DNA of 41,659 nucleotides, taken from NCBI GenBank assembly GCA_039587215.1, contig JBDHIW010000010.1, forward strand, positions 1-41,659, written 5' to 3'. Each line of letters opens with the position of its first letter. Position 1 is the first letter of the stretch. Positions 26,291-35,116 of this stretch are shown here, in pieces. The notes under the pieces are model-generated. The model saw nothing but the letters and a program-made list of their open reading frames with translations, did not search any database and had not been told where the DNA came from. Made by a program: the position numbers and the translations under genes. Source of the DNA: CAMYLY01 sp039587215. Lineage in GTDB: Bacteria; Gemmatimonadota; Gemmatimonadetes; Gemmatimonadales; GWC2-71-9.

Positions 26291-27036
26291 GGAGCTTGCG
26301 GGTCCGCGGCGTCGACGACCAGTCCGCTCAGGACGTCGAGCAGCGCCGCGCCTTCCTCGGCGGTCGCGTCCGCGGGAAAGCCGAAATAGGCCTCCGGGCC
26401 GCCGGCATCGGCGAATGACGTCTTGCCCTCGCGGATGGCGGTGACCAGGGAGGCCGGGTTGGCCGGCAGGGCGCGCATCCGGTCGATGCGCACCAGGTCG
26501 GGCCGCACGGCGAGGACGATGGATCCCTCGTAGCGTCCGGCGTGGCACGCGCCACTCGCAAACTCGTCGCCGAGCTGCGCGGCCAGCGCACGGCGCGTGA
26601 AGTCCGGATAGGCGACCGGCAGGAGTCCCTCGGACCGGCAGATCGCCACCGCCTCGCCGAGCGCCTCGAGGTGTGCCGGATCGAAATGGGCATTGACGAG
26701 CACGAGCATCCCGACGGGACGGCCCGAGAAACTCCGTGCGATGTCCACGATCTGACCGGTGATGTGGTCGGCGTGACCGGAGACCGTCCCGTCGAACGCC
26801 TGGGCGAACGGAGCGGCCGTGTACGCGAGCGTCGGAAGCACGACGGCCGACCGCCCGCGCGCCCGCAGACGCTCCGCCGCGCTCGCCGCCACGGCCTCGG
26901 CAATGATCACGTCGGTGGCCAGCGGAAGGTGCGGCCCGTGCGCCTCGATCGCGCCGATCGGAAGCAGCGCGAGGCCGTCGGGCGGCAGCGCCCGCGCCTC
27001 CTCCCACGTGAGTTCGGCGAACTGGTGTCCCGGCAT
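26287..27036 (-). CDS. Creatininase-family amidohydrolase, candidate kynurenine formamidase
   Basis: A 249-residue metal-dependent amidohydrolase and the first gene of the anthranilate operon. The metal-site motif PIGAIEAHGPHLPLATD gives Glu31, His33 and Asp42; VNAHFDP gives His117 with Asp119 at the position where creatininase has a Glu ligand; Glu170 lies in HAGRYEGS. Family members include creatininase and ArfB, which hydrolyses a formamide (known). The operon makes N-formylkynurenine but carries no classical formamidase, so I propose this enzyme removes the formyl group. It could instead hydrolyse a ring or amide intermediate later in the pathway. Its start is 21 nt from the divergent CoA ligase start. 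Confidence 0.85.
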   Translation of the reverse strand: MPGHQFAELTWEEARALPPDGLALLPIGAIEAHGPHLPLATDVIIAEAVAASAAERLRARGRSAVVLPTLAYTAAPFAQAFDGTVSGHADHITGQIVDIARSFSGRPVGMLVLVNAHFDPAHLEALGEAVAICRSEGLLPVAYPDFTRRALAAQLGDEFASGACHAGRYEGSIVLAVRPDLVRIDRMRALPANPASLVTAIREGKTSFADAGGPEAYFGFPADATAEEGAALLDVLSGLVVDAADPQAP

Positions 27037-27057
27037 CGCTCGTGTCAACTTGTCTCC

Positions 27058-28593
27058 ATGACGTTCCAGCCTCCCGAGCAGTTCAACATCGCCGACTATT
27101 TTCTCGACGCACGCATCCGCGAGGGTCGCGGCGATCGAACGGCACTGTTGACCGACGACGGGGCGCTGACCTATCACGAGGTGCAGCAGCGTAGCCACCG
27201 GTACGCCACGTTGCTCCGCGAGGCGGGGGTGGAACCGGAGCAGCGGGTGATCATTGCGTTGCCCGATGGACCGGAGTATGTGGCTGCGCTCTTTGGCGTG
27301 TTGAAGATTGGGGCCGTCGTGGTCATGGTCAACCCGCACCTTCGCGGGCACGAGGTCTCCTATTTCTTCGAGTACACGCGGGCCCGCGCGGCGCTCGTGA
27401 CGCGGGAGGCGGTCGCGACCTTTGGCCCGGCTGCCGAGGCCTCGTCCCACCTCCAGACGCTCCTTGTGGTCGACGACGATGACGTGGCACGGCGCCTCGA
27501 GGAGAGTACGCCGGACGCGCGGGTGTTTCCCTCCCACCGCGACGACGCCGCGATCTGGCTCTTCTCCGGCGGCACGACGGGGCAGCCGAAGGCCGTCGTC
27601 CAGTCCCACGCGTCCTTCGCCTACACGACCGAGTGTTATGCGAAGCAGGTGATCGGCTATACGGAGGAGGACGTGACCGTGTCGGTGCCCAAACTCTTCT
27701 TCGGGTACGCGACCGGCTCGAACCTGCTCTTTCCCTTCGCGGTAGGTGCCGCGACGGTGCTCTTTCCCGCCCGCTGCACGCCGGACGTGCTCTTCGCGCA
27801 GATCGCGCGCCACCGGCCGACCATCCTGGTCAACGTGCCCACCATGGTGAATCACATGGTGACGCATCCGGAGGCCGGCGCGCAGGATCTCGGGTGCCTC
27901 CGCCTGGCGACGTCCGCCGGCGAAGCCCTGCCGGAGGAACTCCATGCGCGGTGGCGAACGTTGTTCGGTGTCGAGTTGCTTGACGGTCTGGGGACCGCCG
28001 AGATGTGGCACATCTTCATCTCGAATCGCCCGGGTGCGGTCCGCCCCGGCACGCTGGGAACGGTCGTACCGGGGTTCGAGGTCAAGGCGTGCGACGAGTT
28101 CGGTCACCCCGTCCCTCCCGGTGAGATGGGCGCGCTGTGGGTGCGCGGCGGTGCGCGAGCGCAGGGCTATTGGCAGCAGATGGCGAAGACGCAGGCGGCG
28201 TTTCGTGGCGAGTGGTATGTCTCCGGCGACATGATTGCCATCGATGACGAGGGGTTCGTCCGGTATGGCGGACGCGCGGACGACATGCTGAAGATCGCAG
28301 GGAAGTGGCTGTCACCACAGGAAGTCGAGGGCTGTCTCCTTGAGCACCCCTCCGTCGCGGACGCCGCGGTCGTGGGCGTGACCGACGCGAGCGGCCTCAC
28401 GGTGCCGCAGGCGTTCGTCGTTGCCGAGGGAACGGCGCCCGCCGACCTCGAGCCCGAGCTCCGCGCGTACGCCGAGGAGCGACTTGCGACTTACAAGCAG
28501 CCGCGGGGGTTCACGTTCCTCCCGCAACTGCCTCGCACCCACTTGGGAAAGGTGGATCGCGGCGCGCTTAGGCGCGACGCCGAGGCGTCGTAG
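27058..28593 (+). CDS. Benzoate/2-aminobenzoate-CoA ligase family enzyme
   Basis: An AMP-forming acyl-CoA synthetase of 511 residues, predicted to activate anthranilate to anthraniloyl-CoA (EC 6.2.1.32). ANL motifs are in order: FSGGTTGQPKAVVQSH (ATP loop), GLGTAEMWHIF, YVSGDM, GRADDMLKIAGKWLSPQEVE (hinge), and LGKVDR with the acyl-adenylate lysine. The N-terminal FNIADYFLD and SVPKLFFGYATG segments are characteristic of benzoate-CoA ligases. Start ATG at 27058 follows a very short region shared with the divergent operon. Its last 26 nt overlap the convergent TfoX-N gene. Substrate assignment rests on context. Confidence 0.93.
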   Translation: MTFQPPEQFNIADYFLDARIREGRGDRTALLTDDGALTYHEVQQRSHRYATLLREAGVEPEQRVIIALPDGPEYVAALFGVLKIGAVVVMVNPHLRGHEVSYFFEYTRARAALVTREAVATFGPAAEASSHLQTLLVVDDDDVARRLEESTPDARVFPSHRDDAAIWLFSGGTTGQPKAVVQSHASFAYTTECYAKQVIGYTEEDVTVSVPKLFFGYATGSNLLFPFAVGAATVLFPARCTPDVLFAQIARHRPTILVNVPTMVNHMVTHPEAGAQDLGCLRLATSAGEALPEELHARWRTLFGVELLDGLGTAEMWHIFISNRPGAVRPGTLGTVVPGFEVKACDEFGHPVPPGEMGALWVRGGARAQGYWQQMAKTQAAFRGEWYVSGDMIAIDDEGFVRYGGRADDMLKIAGKWLSPQEVEGCLLEHPSVADAAVVGVTDASGLTVPQAFVVAEGTAPADLEPELRAYAEERLATYKQPRGFTFLPQLPRTHLGKVDRGALRRDAEAS

Positions 28594-28924
28594 GCTCCTT
28601 AGGCGGGAGCGTTCGCACGAACGCGAGCGCCGCCGCGATCCAGCGGTCCAGTTGTGTCTTCGTGCGATAACCGGTGAGCTCCACGTACACCATGCTTGTC
28701 ATGGGCGTGCCGGTGAAGTCCATGGGTCGAACGTGCCGCGTGGTCAGCGCCGCTGCGGCGCCTTCCTTCCCGAGCCGCAGAACCAGGTTCGAGTCGAGGA
28801 CGCCGACGGCCATGTGCCCGCGGACCATAAAGGCGAGACCGCCGAACATGCGGCGCTCCACCACCCCCCGGCGTCGCGCGAGCGCGGCTCGCACGCGCGC
28901 CGCGGCGCGGTCACTGTACGGCAT
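28568..28924 (-). CDS. TfoX/Sxy N-terminal domain protein
   Basis: A 118-residue protein matching the TfoX N-terminal domain (RRMFGGLAFMVRGHMAVGV near 25-43 is the hallmark, with LVLRLGKEGA after it). Stand-alone TfoX-N proteins are common and mostly uncharacterised; a role in competence is not implied without the C-terminal domain. The C-terminal tail is basic (PTTPRRRA). It begins three bases after the DUF6265-like gene and converges with the CoA ligase with a 26-nt overlap of coding ends. Confidence 0.88.
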   Translation of the reverse strand: MPYSDRAAARVRAALARRRGVVERRMFGGLAFMVRGHMAVGVLDSNLVLRLGKEGAAAALTTRHVRPMDFTGTPMTSMVYVELTGYRTKTQLDRWIAAALAFVRTLPPKEPTTPRRRA

Positions 28925-28927
28925 CCG

Positions 28928-29467
28928 TCATCCTCCTCCGCCGGGGCCGGCGGCTCCGCACGATCGACGCGCATAGCGGAACTCGCCTCGTGCCGGCCCG
29001 TCGTCGCCCTCGCCTTCGATCCATGCGTAGAGCGAGTCGCCGGCGCTCCGATACCCGATCCGCTGCGGAAAGTCATGTGCGGGGTTGTCGAAGATCGCGC
29101 GGTACCCGGTGATCTCGCTGGCGACGAACGCTGCCGGCGCCTGCGTCGACGGCGCCGCGTGGTAGACCACGCCGGAGTCCGTCACCGCGATGCGGAGAAA
29201 CTCGTGCTGGCGCGTCGTATCGCGAACGATCGTCCGGTTCATGCCGAGCATGGTTCCACCCGCCGGAGCCATCCACTGTTCGTCGATGACGAGCGGGCCC
29301 GCGCGCATGACCCAGCATCCGGCGAGCCACGCGGGGAGCCGGTGGTCGGCGGCCTGCGCGTTGAGCGCGGCTGGGGCGACGCACAGTGCGAGGGTCACGG
29401 TGGCACAGCGGGCGCCGGCCACGAAGCCGCAATCGCGCGGCGTCGGGCGGGGCGAGTCGGCGAGCAT
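28928..29467 (-). CDS. DUF6265-like exported protein
   Basis: A 179-residue protein with a hydrophobic stretch at about 21-37 (CATVTLALCVAPAALNAQA) acting as signal peptide, though the true start may lie nearer to it than the ATG used. The mature part begins LPAWLAGCWV, continues with EQWMAPAGGTMLGMNRT and YHAAPSTQAPAAF, and ends in a Gly-rich tail. This pattern corresponds to the DUF6265 family, whose function is unknown. It is upstream of the TfoX-N gene on the same strand with 3 nt between them, and diverges from the MFS transporter across 155 nt. Confidence 0.75.
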   Translation of the reverse strand: MLADSPRPTPRDCGFVAGARCATVTLALCVAPAALNAQAADHRLPAWLAGCWVMRAGPLVIDEQWMAPAGGTMLGMNRTIVRDTTRQHEFLRIAVTDSGVVYHAAPSTQAPAAFVASEITGYRAIFDNPAHDFPQRIGYRSAGDSLYAWIEGEGDDGPARGEFRYARRSCGAAGPGGGG

Positions 29468-29622
29468 GACTTTAAAGTAGGACGGAATCGCGCCGTCTGC
29501 GACGCTCCCGCCGCCGCCTGGCGGACCGCAAGCCCGACGGATACCTTGGCGCAGCCGCTCTGGCGTGACGCGCAGGTGGCTGTGATTCGTCGGTTGTCCC
29601 TTGTGTTTGAGAGGAGTTTGCC

Positions 29623-30870
29623 GTGAGCACACAGGCCCGGTTGAGCGTGATGATGTTTCTCCAGTTCTTCGTCTGGGGAGCCTGGTACACCTCCATCGCG
29701 GTCTACATGTCGGCGGAGGGCATGGGCGACCTGACGCACTGGCCGTTCACGGTGAATCCCATCGCCGCCATCGCTGCGCCGTTCTTCCTCGGGCTCGTGG
29801 CCGACCGGTACTTCTCGACGGAGAAGGTGTTGGGGGTCCTGCACGTGCTCGGCGGTGTCGTACTTCTGGCGGTCCCGCAGTTCAGCAGCGTCCCGCTGCT
29901 CTTCGTCCTGCTCCTCTTGCTGTACAACCTCTGTTTCATGCCGACGCTCGGGCTCGCGAATTCGCTGGCGTTCCACAACATCGAGGATCAGGAGAAGCAC
30001 TTCCCGCTCATTCGTGTATTCGGTACGATCGGCTGGATCGTCGCCGGGCTCTTCGTGAGTCTGGTGCTGCGGGCGTTCGTGACGGGTGACAGTCTGCCCG
30101 AGCAGACGCCGCTCCCGTTGTACACCGCGGCGGTCACGAGCATCGTATTGGGGCTGTACAGTTTCTCGCTTCCCCACACGCCCCCGCCGGGTCGCGGCGA
30201 GCAGGTCTCCATGCGGAGCATTTTGGGTGTCGATGCACTGAAGGCGCTCGGAAGTGGACCGTTCTACGTCTTCCTCGGTGCCTCGCTGCTCATCTCGATC
30301 CCGCTGGCGGCGTACTACAACTTCACGCAGCTCTTCCTGGAGGCCACGGGCTTCCAGAACATCGCGGGGACCCAGACACTCGGTCAGATGTCCGAAGTCG
30401 TCTTCATGCTCTTGATGCCGCTCTTCTTCGCGAGGCTCGGCGTCAAGTGGATGCTGGTCGCGGGCATGGGGGCGTGGGTCCTCCGCTACGTGTTCTTCGC
30501 GCTTGCCGCACCGACGGAAGTCTTCTGGATGATCATCGTGGGCATTCTGCTCCACGGCATCTGCTACGACTTCTTCTTCGTGACGGGGCAAATCTACGTG
30601 GACAAGAAGTCGACCCCGGCCATTCGCGGACAGGCGCAGGGGATGCTCGTCCTCGTGACGTACGGACTGGGGATGCTGATCGGCGCGCAGGCGGCCGGGA
30701 ATCTTTTCAACGCGTTCCTCGGCGAGGCCGGTGCCCTGACGCTGGCGCAGTGGAAGCAGTTCTGGTTCGTACCGGCGGGCTTCGCCGGGCTGATCATGGT
30801 TGGGTTCGCCGTCCTCTTCAATGACCGCGCCGATCGATCGGACGACGAGTCGGGTGGCGGCGGGACGTGA
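29623..30870 (+). CDS. MFS transporter, nucleoside:H+ symporter (NupG-like) family
   Basis: A 415-residue inner-membrane carrier with about twelve hydrophobic helices. The N-terminus (LSVMMFLQFFVWGAWYTSI) and RVFGTIGWIVAGL near 128 are typical of the nucleoside/proton symporter family, which also includes many sugar-linked homologues in polysaccharide utilisation settings. A GTG start is supported by GAGGAG at 29611-29616, six bases upstream. It is followed after 31 nt by a Tat-secreted Gfo/Idh/MocA enzyme, suggesting uptake of the sugar or derivative that enzyme handles. Substrate is not determined. Confidence 0.93.
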   Translation: MSTQARLSVMMFLQFFVWGAWYTSIAVYMSAEGMGDLTHWPFTVNPIAAIAAPFFLGLVADRYFSTEKVLGVLHVLGGVVLLAVPQFSSVPLLFVLLLLLYNLCFMPTLGLANSLAFHNIEDQEKHFPLIRVFGTIGWIVAGLFVSLVLRAFVTGDSLPEQTPLPLYTAAVTSIVLGLYSFSLPHTPPPGRGEQVSMRSILGVDALKALGSGPFYVFLGASLLISIPLAAYYNFTQLFLEATGFQNIAGTQTLGQMSEVVFMLLMPLFFARLGVKWMLVAGMGAWVLRYVFFALAAPTEVFWMIIVGILLHGICYDFFFVTGQIYVDKKSTPAIRGQAQGMLVLVTYGLGMLIGAQAAGNLFNAFLGEAGALTLAQWKQFWFVPAGFAGLIMVGFAVLFNDRADRSDDESGGGGT

Positions 30871-30901
30871 GCGAGACTCGATCCGGACGTGGAGTGGTTC
30901 A

Positions 30902-32239
30902 ATGAATGAACATGGGTGGTCACGGCGTGAATTCATGGAAGGCGTGTCGGCGGCGGCAGCGTTCACGATCGTACCGCGCCACGTGCTCGGTCGCGGGTAT
31001 CGAGCCCCCAGCGACACGCTGAACTTCGCCTGCATCGGCGTCGGTGGGATGGGCTGGAGCGACGTGCGGGGGGTCGGACGCGATCACAACGTGTACGCCC
31101 TCTGTGATGTCGACACCAACAGCGCACGGCGGGCGTTCGCCGGCTTCCCGCAGGCCAAGCGGTACGCCGACTTCCGCGAGATGCTGGCGACTGAGGCCGA
31201 CAACATCGACGCCGTCACGGTGTCCACCCCGGATCACGTGCATGCGTCCGCGACGATGGCGGCGCTCCGCCTGAAGAAGCACGTGTACTGCCAGAAACCG
31301 CTGACCCGCACGGTGCACGAGGCACGCACCGTGGCCGACGAGGCACGGCGCGCCGGCGTGGTCACGCAGATGGGGAACCAGGGGCACGCGAGCGACGGTG
31401 TCCGCGTGATGCGCGAGTGGGTCGAGGCCGGACTCATCGGGACGGTGCGCGAGGTGCAGTACTGGACCAACCGCCCCATCTGGCCGCAGGCTATCCGGCG
31501 CCCCACCGAAGTCCACCACGTCCCGCCGCATCTGCAGTGGGATCTGTGGCTGGGTCCGTCGCCGGAGCGCCCATACCACCCGGCCTATGCCCCGTTCCGG
31601 TGGCGCGGGTGGTGGGACTTCGGAACCGGTGCGCTGGGCGACATCGCGTGCCACGCCATGGACGCAGCGTTCTGGGTGCTGGACCTCGGCTACCCGGAGC
31701 GAGTGGAGCCCGACGCGACGCAGCTGTTTCCGGAAACCGCTCCCACGTCGTCGCGCGTCGAGTACACGTTCCCCCGCAAGGGTGACCGCGCGCCGGTGAA
31801 AGTCGTGTGGCGCGACGGAGGCCTGGTTCCGGCGGCGCCCCCCGAGATCGACGATGTGCGCGGGTGGCCGCCGAGTGCCGAAGGCGGCCAGTTGTGGATC
31901 GGCGACGAGGGCAAACTCCTTGCGGACATCTACGGCCGCAATCCGCGGCTGCTCGATGCGGAGCGACATGCGGAGGTGACCGCGAACCCGCTCCCCGAGC
32001 GGTATCCACGCGTGGAGGGCGTCTACGGGGAGTGGATCGACGCGATCATGGCGGGAACCCGGTCGGGGTCCGACTTCGCGGAGTACGCCGGACCGCTTAC
32101 GGAGATGGTGCTGCTCAGCAACCTCGCGGTCCGGATGGGTCGGACGCTCGAGTTCGACACGTCCTCCGGTGACGTGACGAACGTGGCGGTCCCGGAGGAT
32201 TTCGTCCGCCCGTCCTATCGAGACGGCTGGACGCTCTAG
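30902..32239 (+). CDS. Tat-secreted Gfo/Idh/MocA-family oxidoreductase
   Basis: A 445-residue NAD(P)-dependent sugar oxidoreductase with tightly bound cofactor in many relatives. The Tat signal is SRREFMEGVSAAAAFTIV near residues 7-24. The nucleotide-binding strand is FACIGVGGMGW; the usual EKP catalytic motif appears as QKP in YCQKPLTRT; DIACHAMD carries the second active-site histidine. Length and signal match the secreted glucose-fructose-oxidoreductase-like class. It follows the MFS transporter by 31 nt. Probable role in periplasmic oxidation or reduction of sugars, including 3-keto sugars (inference). Confidence 0.93.
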   Translation: MNEHGWSRREFMEGVSAAAAFTIVPRHVLGRGYRAPSDTLNFACIGVGGMGWSDVRGVGRDHNVYALCDVDTNSARRAFAGFPQAKRYADFREMLATEADNIDAVTVSTPDHVHASATMAALRLKKHVYCQKPLTRTVHEARTVADEARRAGVVTQMGNQGHASDGVRVMREWVEAGLIGTVREVQYWTNRPIWPQAIRRPTEVHHVPPHLQWDLWLGPSPERPYHPAYAPFRWRGWWDFGTGALGDIACHAMDAAFWVLDLGYPERVEPDATQLFPETAPTSSRVEYTFPRKGDRAPVKVVWRDGGLVPAAPPEIDDVRGWPPSAEGGQLWIGDEGKLLADIYGRNPRLLDAERHAEVTANPLPERYPRVEGVYGEWIDAIMAGTRSGSDFAEYAGPLTEMVLLSNLAVRMGRTLEFDTSSGDVTNVAVPEDFVRPSYRDGWTL

Positions 32240-32261
32240 CGCACGACGCGGTGGTCCCGGC

Positions 32262-32942
32262 GTGATCGCAGCACTCCTGGCCGTCGCGGCTCTCAGCGGG
32301 GCGCCGCCGGACACGGCGGTGACCGCCGCGCTGCGAGAGGCGTTCGCGCGCGGCCCGGCAGCGGGTCAGGCCGAGCTCGACCGCCTGCAGGCCGCTCGCC
32401 CGCACGCGGTCACCGTACCGATCCTCCTTGCCACCGCACGGCAGCTCCGATCCCGTGACGACACCGATGCCGCGATTGCGGCCCTGCAGGCGGCGGCGTC
32501 CCTCTTCCCGCAGGCGGCGGTGCCGTATCGCGCCCTGGGGAGCGCACTCATGGCGGCCCAACGGCTGGATGAGGCGCGTGCCGCCTACCTCCGCTCGCTC
32601 GAGCTCGACATCTACAGCCCGACCTCGGGCAAGCGACTCGACTGGATCGACGGATCGCTCGCGGCGCGGCGCCAGCCAGCGGCGGTGCCATCGGAGGTCC
32701 TGGAACGGTGTGCCGGTACGTTCGGCCCATATCGTGTGACGGCCTCGGCGGCGGGACTCACGGTGCGCGGACCCGACGAGGCGGCGTGGTCCCTCCTGCC
32801 GGTGGCCGAGACGCTCTTCGAGGCGATGGAGGTGCCGGGAATACGGTTCTGGTGTGCCGGAGCCTCAGGCGGACCGGCCCAGCGACTGCTCGTGCTTCGC
32901 TTCGACGGCGGGGTCGAGACGTGGGCTCGCACCGTGCCCTAG
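32262..32942 (+). CDS. Exported TPR-like protein, function unknown
   Basis: A 226-residue protein from a GTG start 22 nt after the Gfo/Idh/MocA stop. The first 15 residues are hydrophobic (signal-like). Two TPR-type helical pairs are seen at about 55-115 (DDTDAAIAALQAAASLFP, then AVPYRALGSALMAAQRLDEA and AYLRSLELD). The last ~85 residues contain two cysteines (ERCAG, FWCAG) and a beta-rich pattern that I do not recognise. Its last four bases overlap the end of the convergent VOC gene. Probably the third gene of the MFS transcript. Confidence 0.78.
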   Translation: MIAALLAVAALSGAPPDTAVTAALREAFARGPAAGQAELDRLQAARPHAVTVPILLATARQLRSRDDTDAAIAALQAAASLFPQAAVPYRALGSALMAAQRLDEARAAYLRSLELDIYSPTSGKRLDWIDGSLAARRQPAAVPSEVLERCAGTFGPYRVTASAAGLTVRGPDEAAWSLLPVAETLFEAMEVPGIRFWCAGASGGPAQRLLVLRFDGGVETWARTVP

Positions 32943-33412
32943 GCGTCGAGGAGCGCGCTCACGTCCAGCGGGGCCGTCACCATCGCGATCGATCCGTCGG
33001 CATTGCGCGGCCAGTCCTGCTCGGGTCGATCGCAATAGAGTTCCACGCCGTTTCCGTCTGGATCCCGAAGGTAGAGTGCCTCGCTCACCCCGTGATCGGA
33101 CGCACCCTCCAGGGCGATGCCGGCATCCGCGAGCCGGCGCAGCGCGTCACCGAGCGCGGCGCGGTCGGGATACCGGATTGCGACGTGATAGAGGCCGGTC
33201 GTGCCGGGCGGCGGTGGCGGGCCGCCGCGGCTCTCCCATGTATTGAGACCGATGTGGTGGTGGTAGCCCCCGGCACTCAGAAATGCCGCGTGGTCGCCGA
33301 GTTGCTGGGTGACCTCGAACCCTAGCACGTCCCGGTAGAATTCGAGCGCGCGCTCGAGATCGGCCACCTTGAGGTGGACGTGTCCGATGTCGACGCGCGG
33401 GTCCAGCGCCAC
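32939..33412 (-). CDS. VOC-family enzyme, catechol-2,3-dioxygenase-like
   Basis: A 157-residue vicinal-oxygen-chelate protein with two beta-alpha-beta-beta-beta modules. Metal ligands are visible as His of GHVHLKV, His of YHHHIGLNTW or GLYHVAIRYPD, and Glu of GNGVELYCDRP, the pattern of CatE/YfiE-like dioxygenases. At half the length of extradiol enzymes its activity on catechols is not assured; it may be a glyoxalase or resistance-type protein. The GTG at 33412 is chosen because it places HVHLKV near residue 11 and avoids the M28 peptidase stop 11 nt upstream; no strong ribosome-binding site is seen. Confidence 0.88.
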   Translation of the reverse strand: MALDPRVDIGHVHLKVADLERALEFYRDVLGFEVTQQLGDHAAFLSAGGYHHHIGLNTWESRGGPPPPPGTTGLYHVAIRYPDRAALGDALRRLADAGIALEGASDHGVSEALYLRDPDGNGVELYCDRPEQDWPRNADGSIAMVTAPLDVSALLDA

Positions 33413-33423
33413 TGGGCCCGCCG

Positions 33424-35040
33424 CTACTGCACGCAGCGGGCGTCCGGACCGGCGACCGGGCCGTCGATGGCCGGGCGTTCGTCGAGACTCCCTATCGCGA
33501 GGGCAAAGTCCCGCACGAGATTCGTGACGCGGGCCAGCACGCCGAAGTGGATGTACTGGGTCTCGTCCGTCAGCTGGTGGTAGTCGGGGTGGGCGCCCCG
33601 CGACAGCGAGATCACGGGAATGCCGTAACGCGCATAGCTGTAGGCGTCGACGCGGCAGTAGTACTGCAGCGGATGCCCCGGCGCGTCGTACTCGTAGTTC
33701 AGAGCGAATCCCTCCGCCGCCGCACCGTTCACCGTGTCGAACAGATCGCCGAAGGCCGTCGACAGGCGACGCGATCCGATGACCTCGAGATAGTCCATGT
33801 TGCGGTCGGGGCCGCGTCCCACCATGTCCATGTCGACCAGGCCGAGGATGGACTCGCGCGGCACGGTGGGGTTGTCCGTGAACCACTCCGATCCGAGCAA
33901 CCCGACTTCTTCCGAGGCGTGCGACACGAAGAGGACCGAGCGTCGCGGCCGCTCGCCTGCGGCAAGGGCCCGGGCCAGCTCGATGAGTGCGACCGTGCCG
34001 GACCCGTCGTCGTCCGCGCCGTTGAACACCGAGTCGAGCCGGGACGGACGGTGCGCCGCGAGACTGTCGCGGATCGCCCGGATTTCGACCGACTCGACGA
34101 CGTTGGCGACGCGGTTTCGTGAATCCGCGCCCATCGGGCGGACGACGCGGTTGTGTGCGAACAGCGAGTCGTGGTCGACCGGCGTCGTCGTGGTGCCGAC
34201 GTGGTCGTTGTGGGCCGACACCGCGAGATACGTCCGGCTCAGCGCGGGGTCGCTGCCGCGGAGGATGCCGACCACGTTGCGGGCGGGCCATTCGACCGCG
34301 CTGCGGTCATAGGCAACGCCACCGGTGAGCGCCGGTCCGCGGTCGCCCACGGTCGCCGCGGCGAGATCGGTCTGGAGCAGGGCGGCGGCGGTGGCGCTCG
34401 ACACGACGTACTGCGGCCGGGTCGCCGCGGCGGGCTGGCCGTCATCGAGCGTCAGCGACGGGCGGCGGGCGCGCGACGCGAAGAAACCCAGCACCATGTC
34501 GTCGACCACGAGGGCCACGGCGCTCGCGTTCTGCAGATCGTTGGCGGCGGTACGCACGAGTCCGTAGGCGACCTGCCAGGACAGGTCGCCCGCCGACAAG
34601 ATCACGAGGCGACCCGCGACGTCGGCGGTTCGCCAGGTGAGCGTGTCGGCGATTGCGCCCGCGAAGACCGGCTCGACCCCGTCGGCCGACCAATCGACCC
34701 GCTCTCGGATCGGTACGATGTCGACGCCGACGGGCAGCATCTGCGCGCCTGCCGCGATGCTCGAACTCGGATCGAGCGCGATGCGCGTGAACGGCAGCGT
34801 CTGGAAGAACGTGCCGTCTTCACCTGCGGGTTCGAGCCCCGCGGCGTCGAAGTGCTGCGCGACGTACGTCGCGGTGAGGAAGTTGCCTCGGGTGCCGGTC
34901 GAGCGTCCGCCCATGGAGTCGTGAGCGATCGTCACGAGGTGATCGCGGAGCCGATCGACGTCTGCGTCGACCGACTGGGCGGGTGCGACCGTGGCGGTGA
35001 GCGCGAGGCCGGCAACCGCCAGCCGAAGGGGTCGTTTCAT
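33424..35040 (-). CDS. Exported M28-family metallopeptidase
   Basis: A 538-residue secreted peptidase. Residues 1-20 are a signal peptide (start at 35040; an in-frame extension upstream is rejected). A protease-associated-type insert occupies roughly 120-260. M28 zinc residues follow in order: AHNDHVG (His), NGADDDGSGT (Asp), HASEEVGLLGSEW (Glu-Glu pair), DMDMVGRG (Asp) and the final His in HPDYHQLTDE. These are aminopeptidases or carboxypeptidases with two zincs (family knowledge). It is followed by the VOC gene after 11 nt and preceded by 76 nt with no clear signal. Confidence 0.93.
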   Translation of the reverse strand: MKRPLRLAVAGLALTATVAPAQSVDADVDRLRDHLVTIAHDSMGGRSTGTRGNFLTATYVAQHFDAAGLEPAGEDGTFFQTLPFTRIALDPSSSIAAGAQMLPVGVDIVPIRERVDWSADGVEPVFAGAIADTLTWRTADVAGRLVILSAGDLSWQVAYGLVRTAANDLQNASAVALVVDDMVLGFFASRARRPSLTLDDGQPAAATRPQYVVSSATAAALLQTDLAAATVGDRGPALTGGVAYDRSAVEWPARNVVGILRGSDPALSRTYLAVSAHNDHVGTTTTPVDHDSLFAHNRVVRPMGADSRNRVANVVESVEIRAIRDSLAAHRPSRLDSVFNGADDDGSGTVALIELARALAAGERPRRSVLFVSHASEEVGLLGSEWFTDNPTVPRESILGLVDMDMVGRGPDRNMDYLEVIGSRRLSTAFGDLFDTVNGAAAEGFALNYEYDAPGHPLQYYCRVDAYSYARYGIPVISLSRGAHPDYHQLTDETQYIHFGVLARVTNLVRDFALAIGSLDERPAIDGPVAGPDARCVQ

Positions 35041-35116
35041 CGTGAATCCCGTGCGTCGTAGAAGATGGTCGTGGCACCGTACCCGCTCGGCCACGAGAAG
35101 TTGCGATGGTCCGTGG

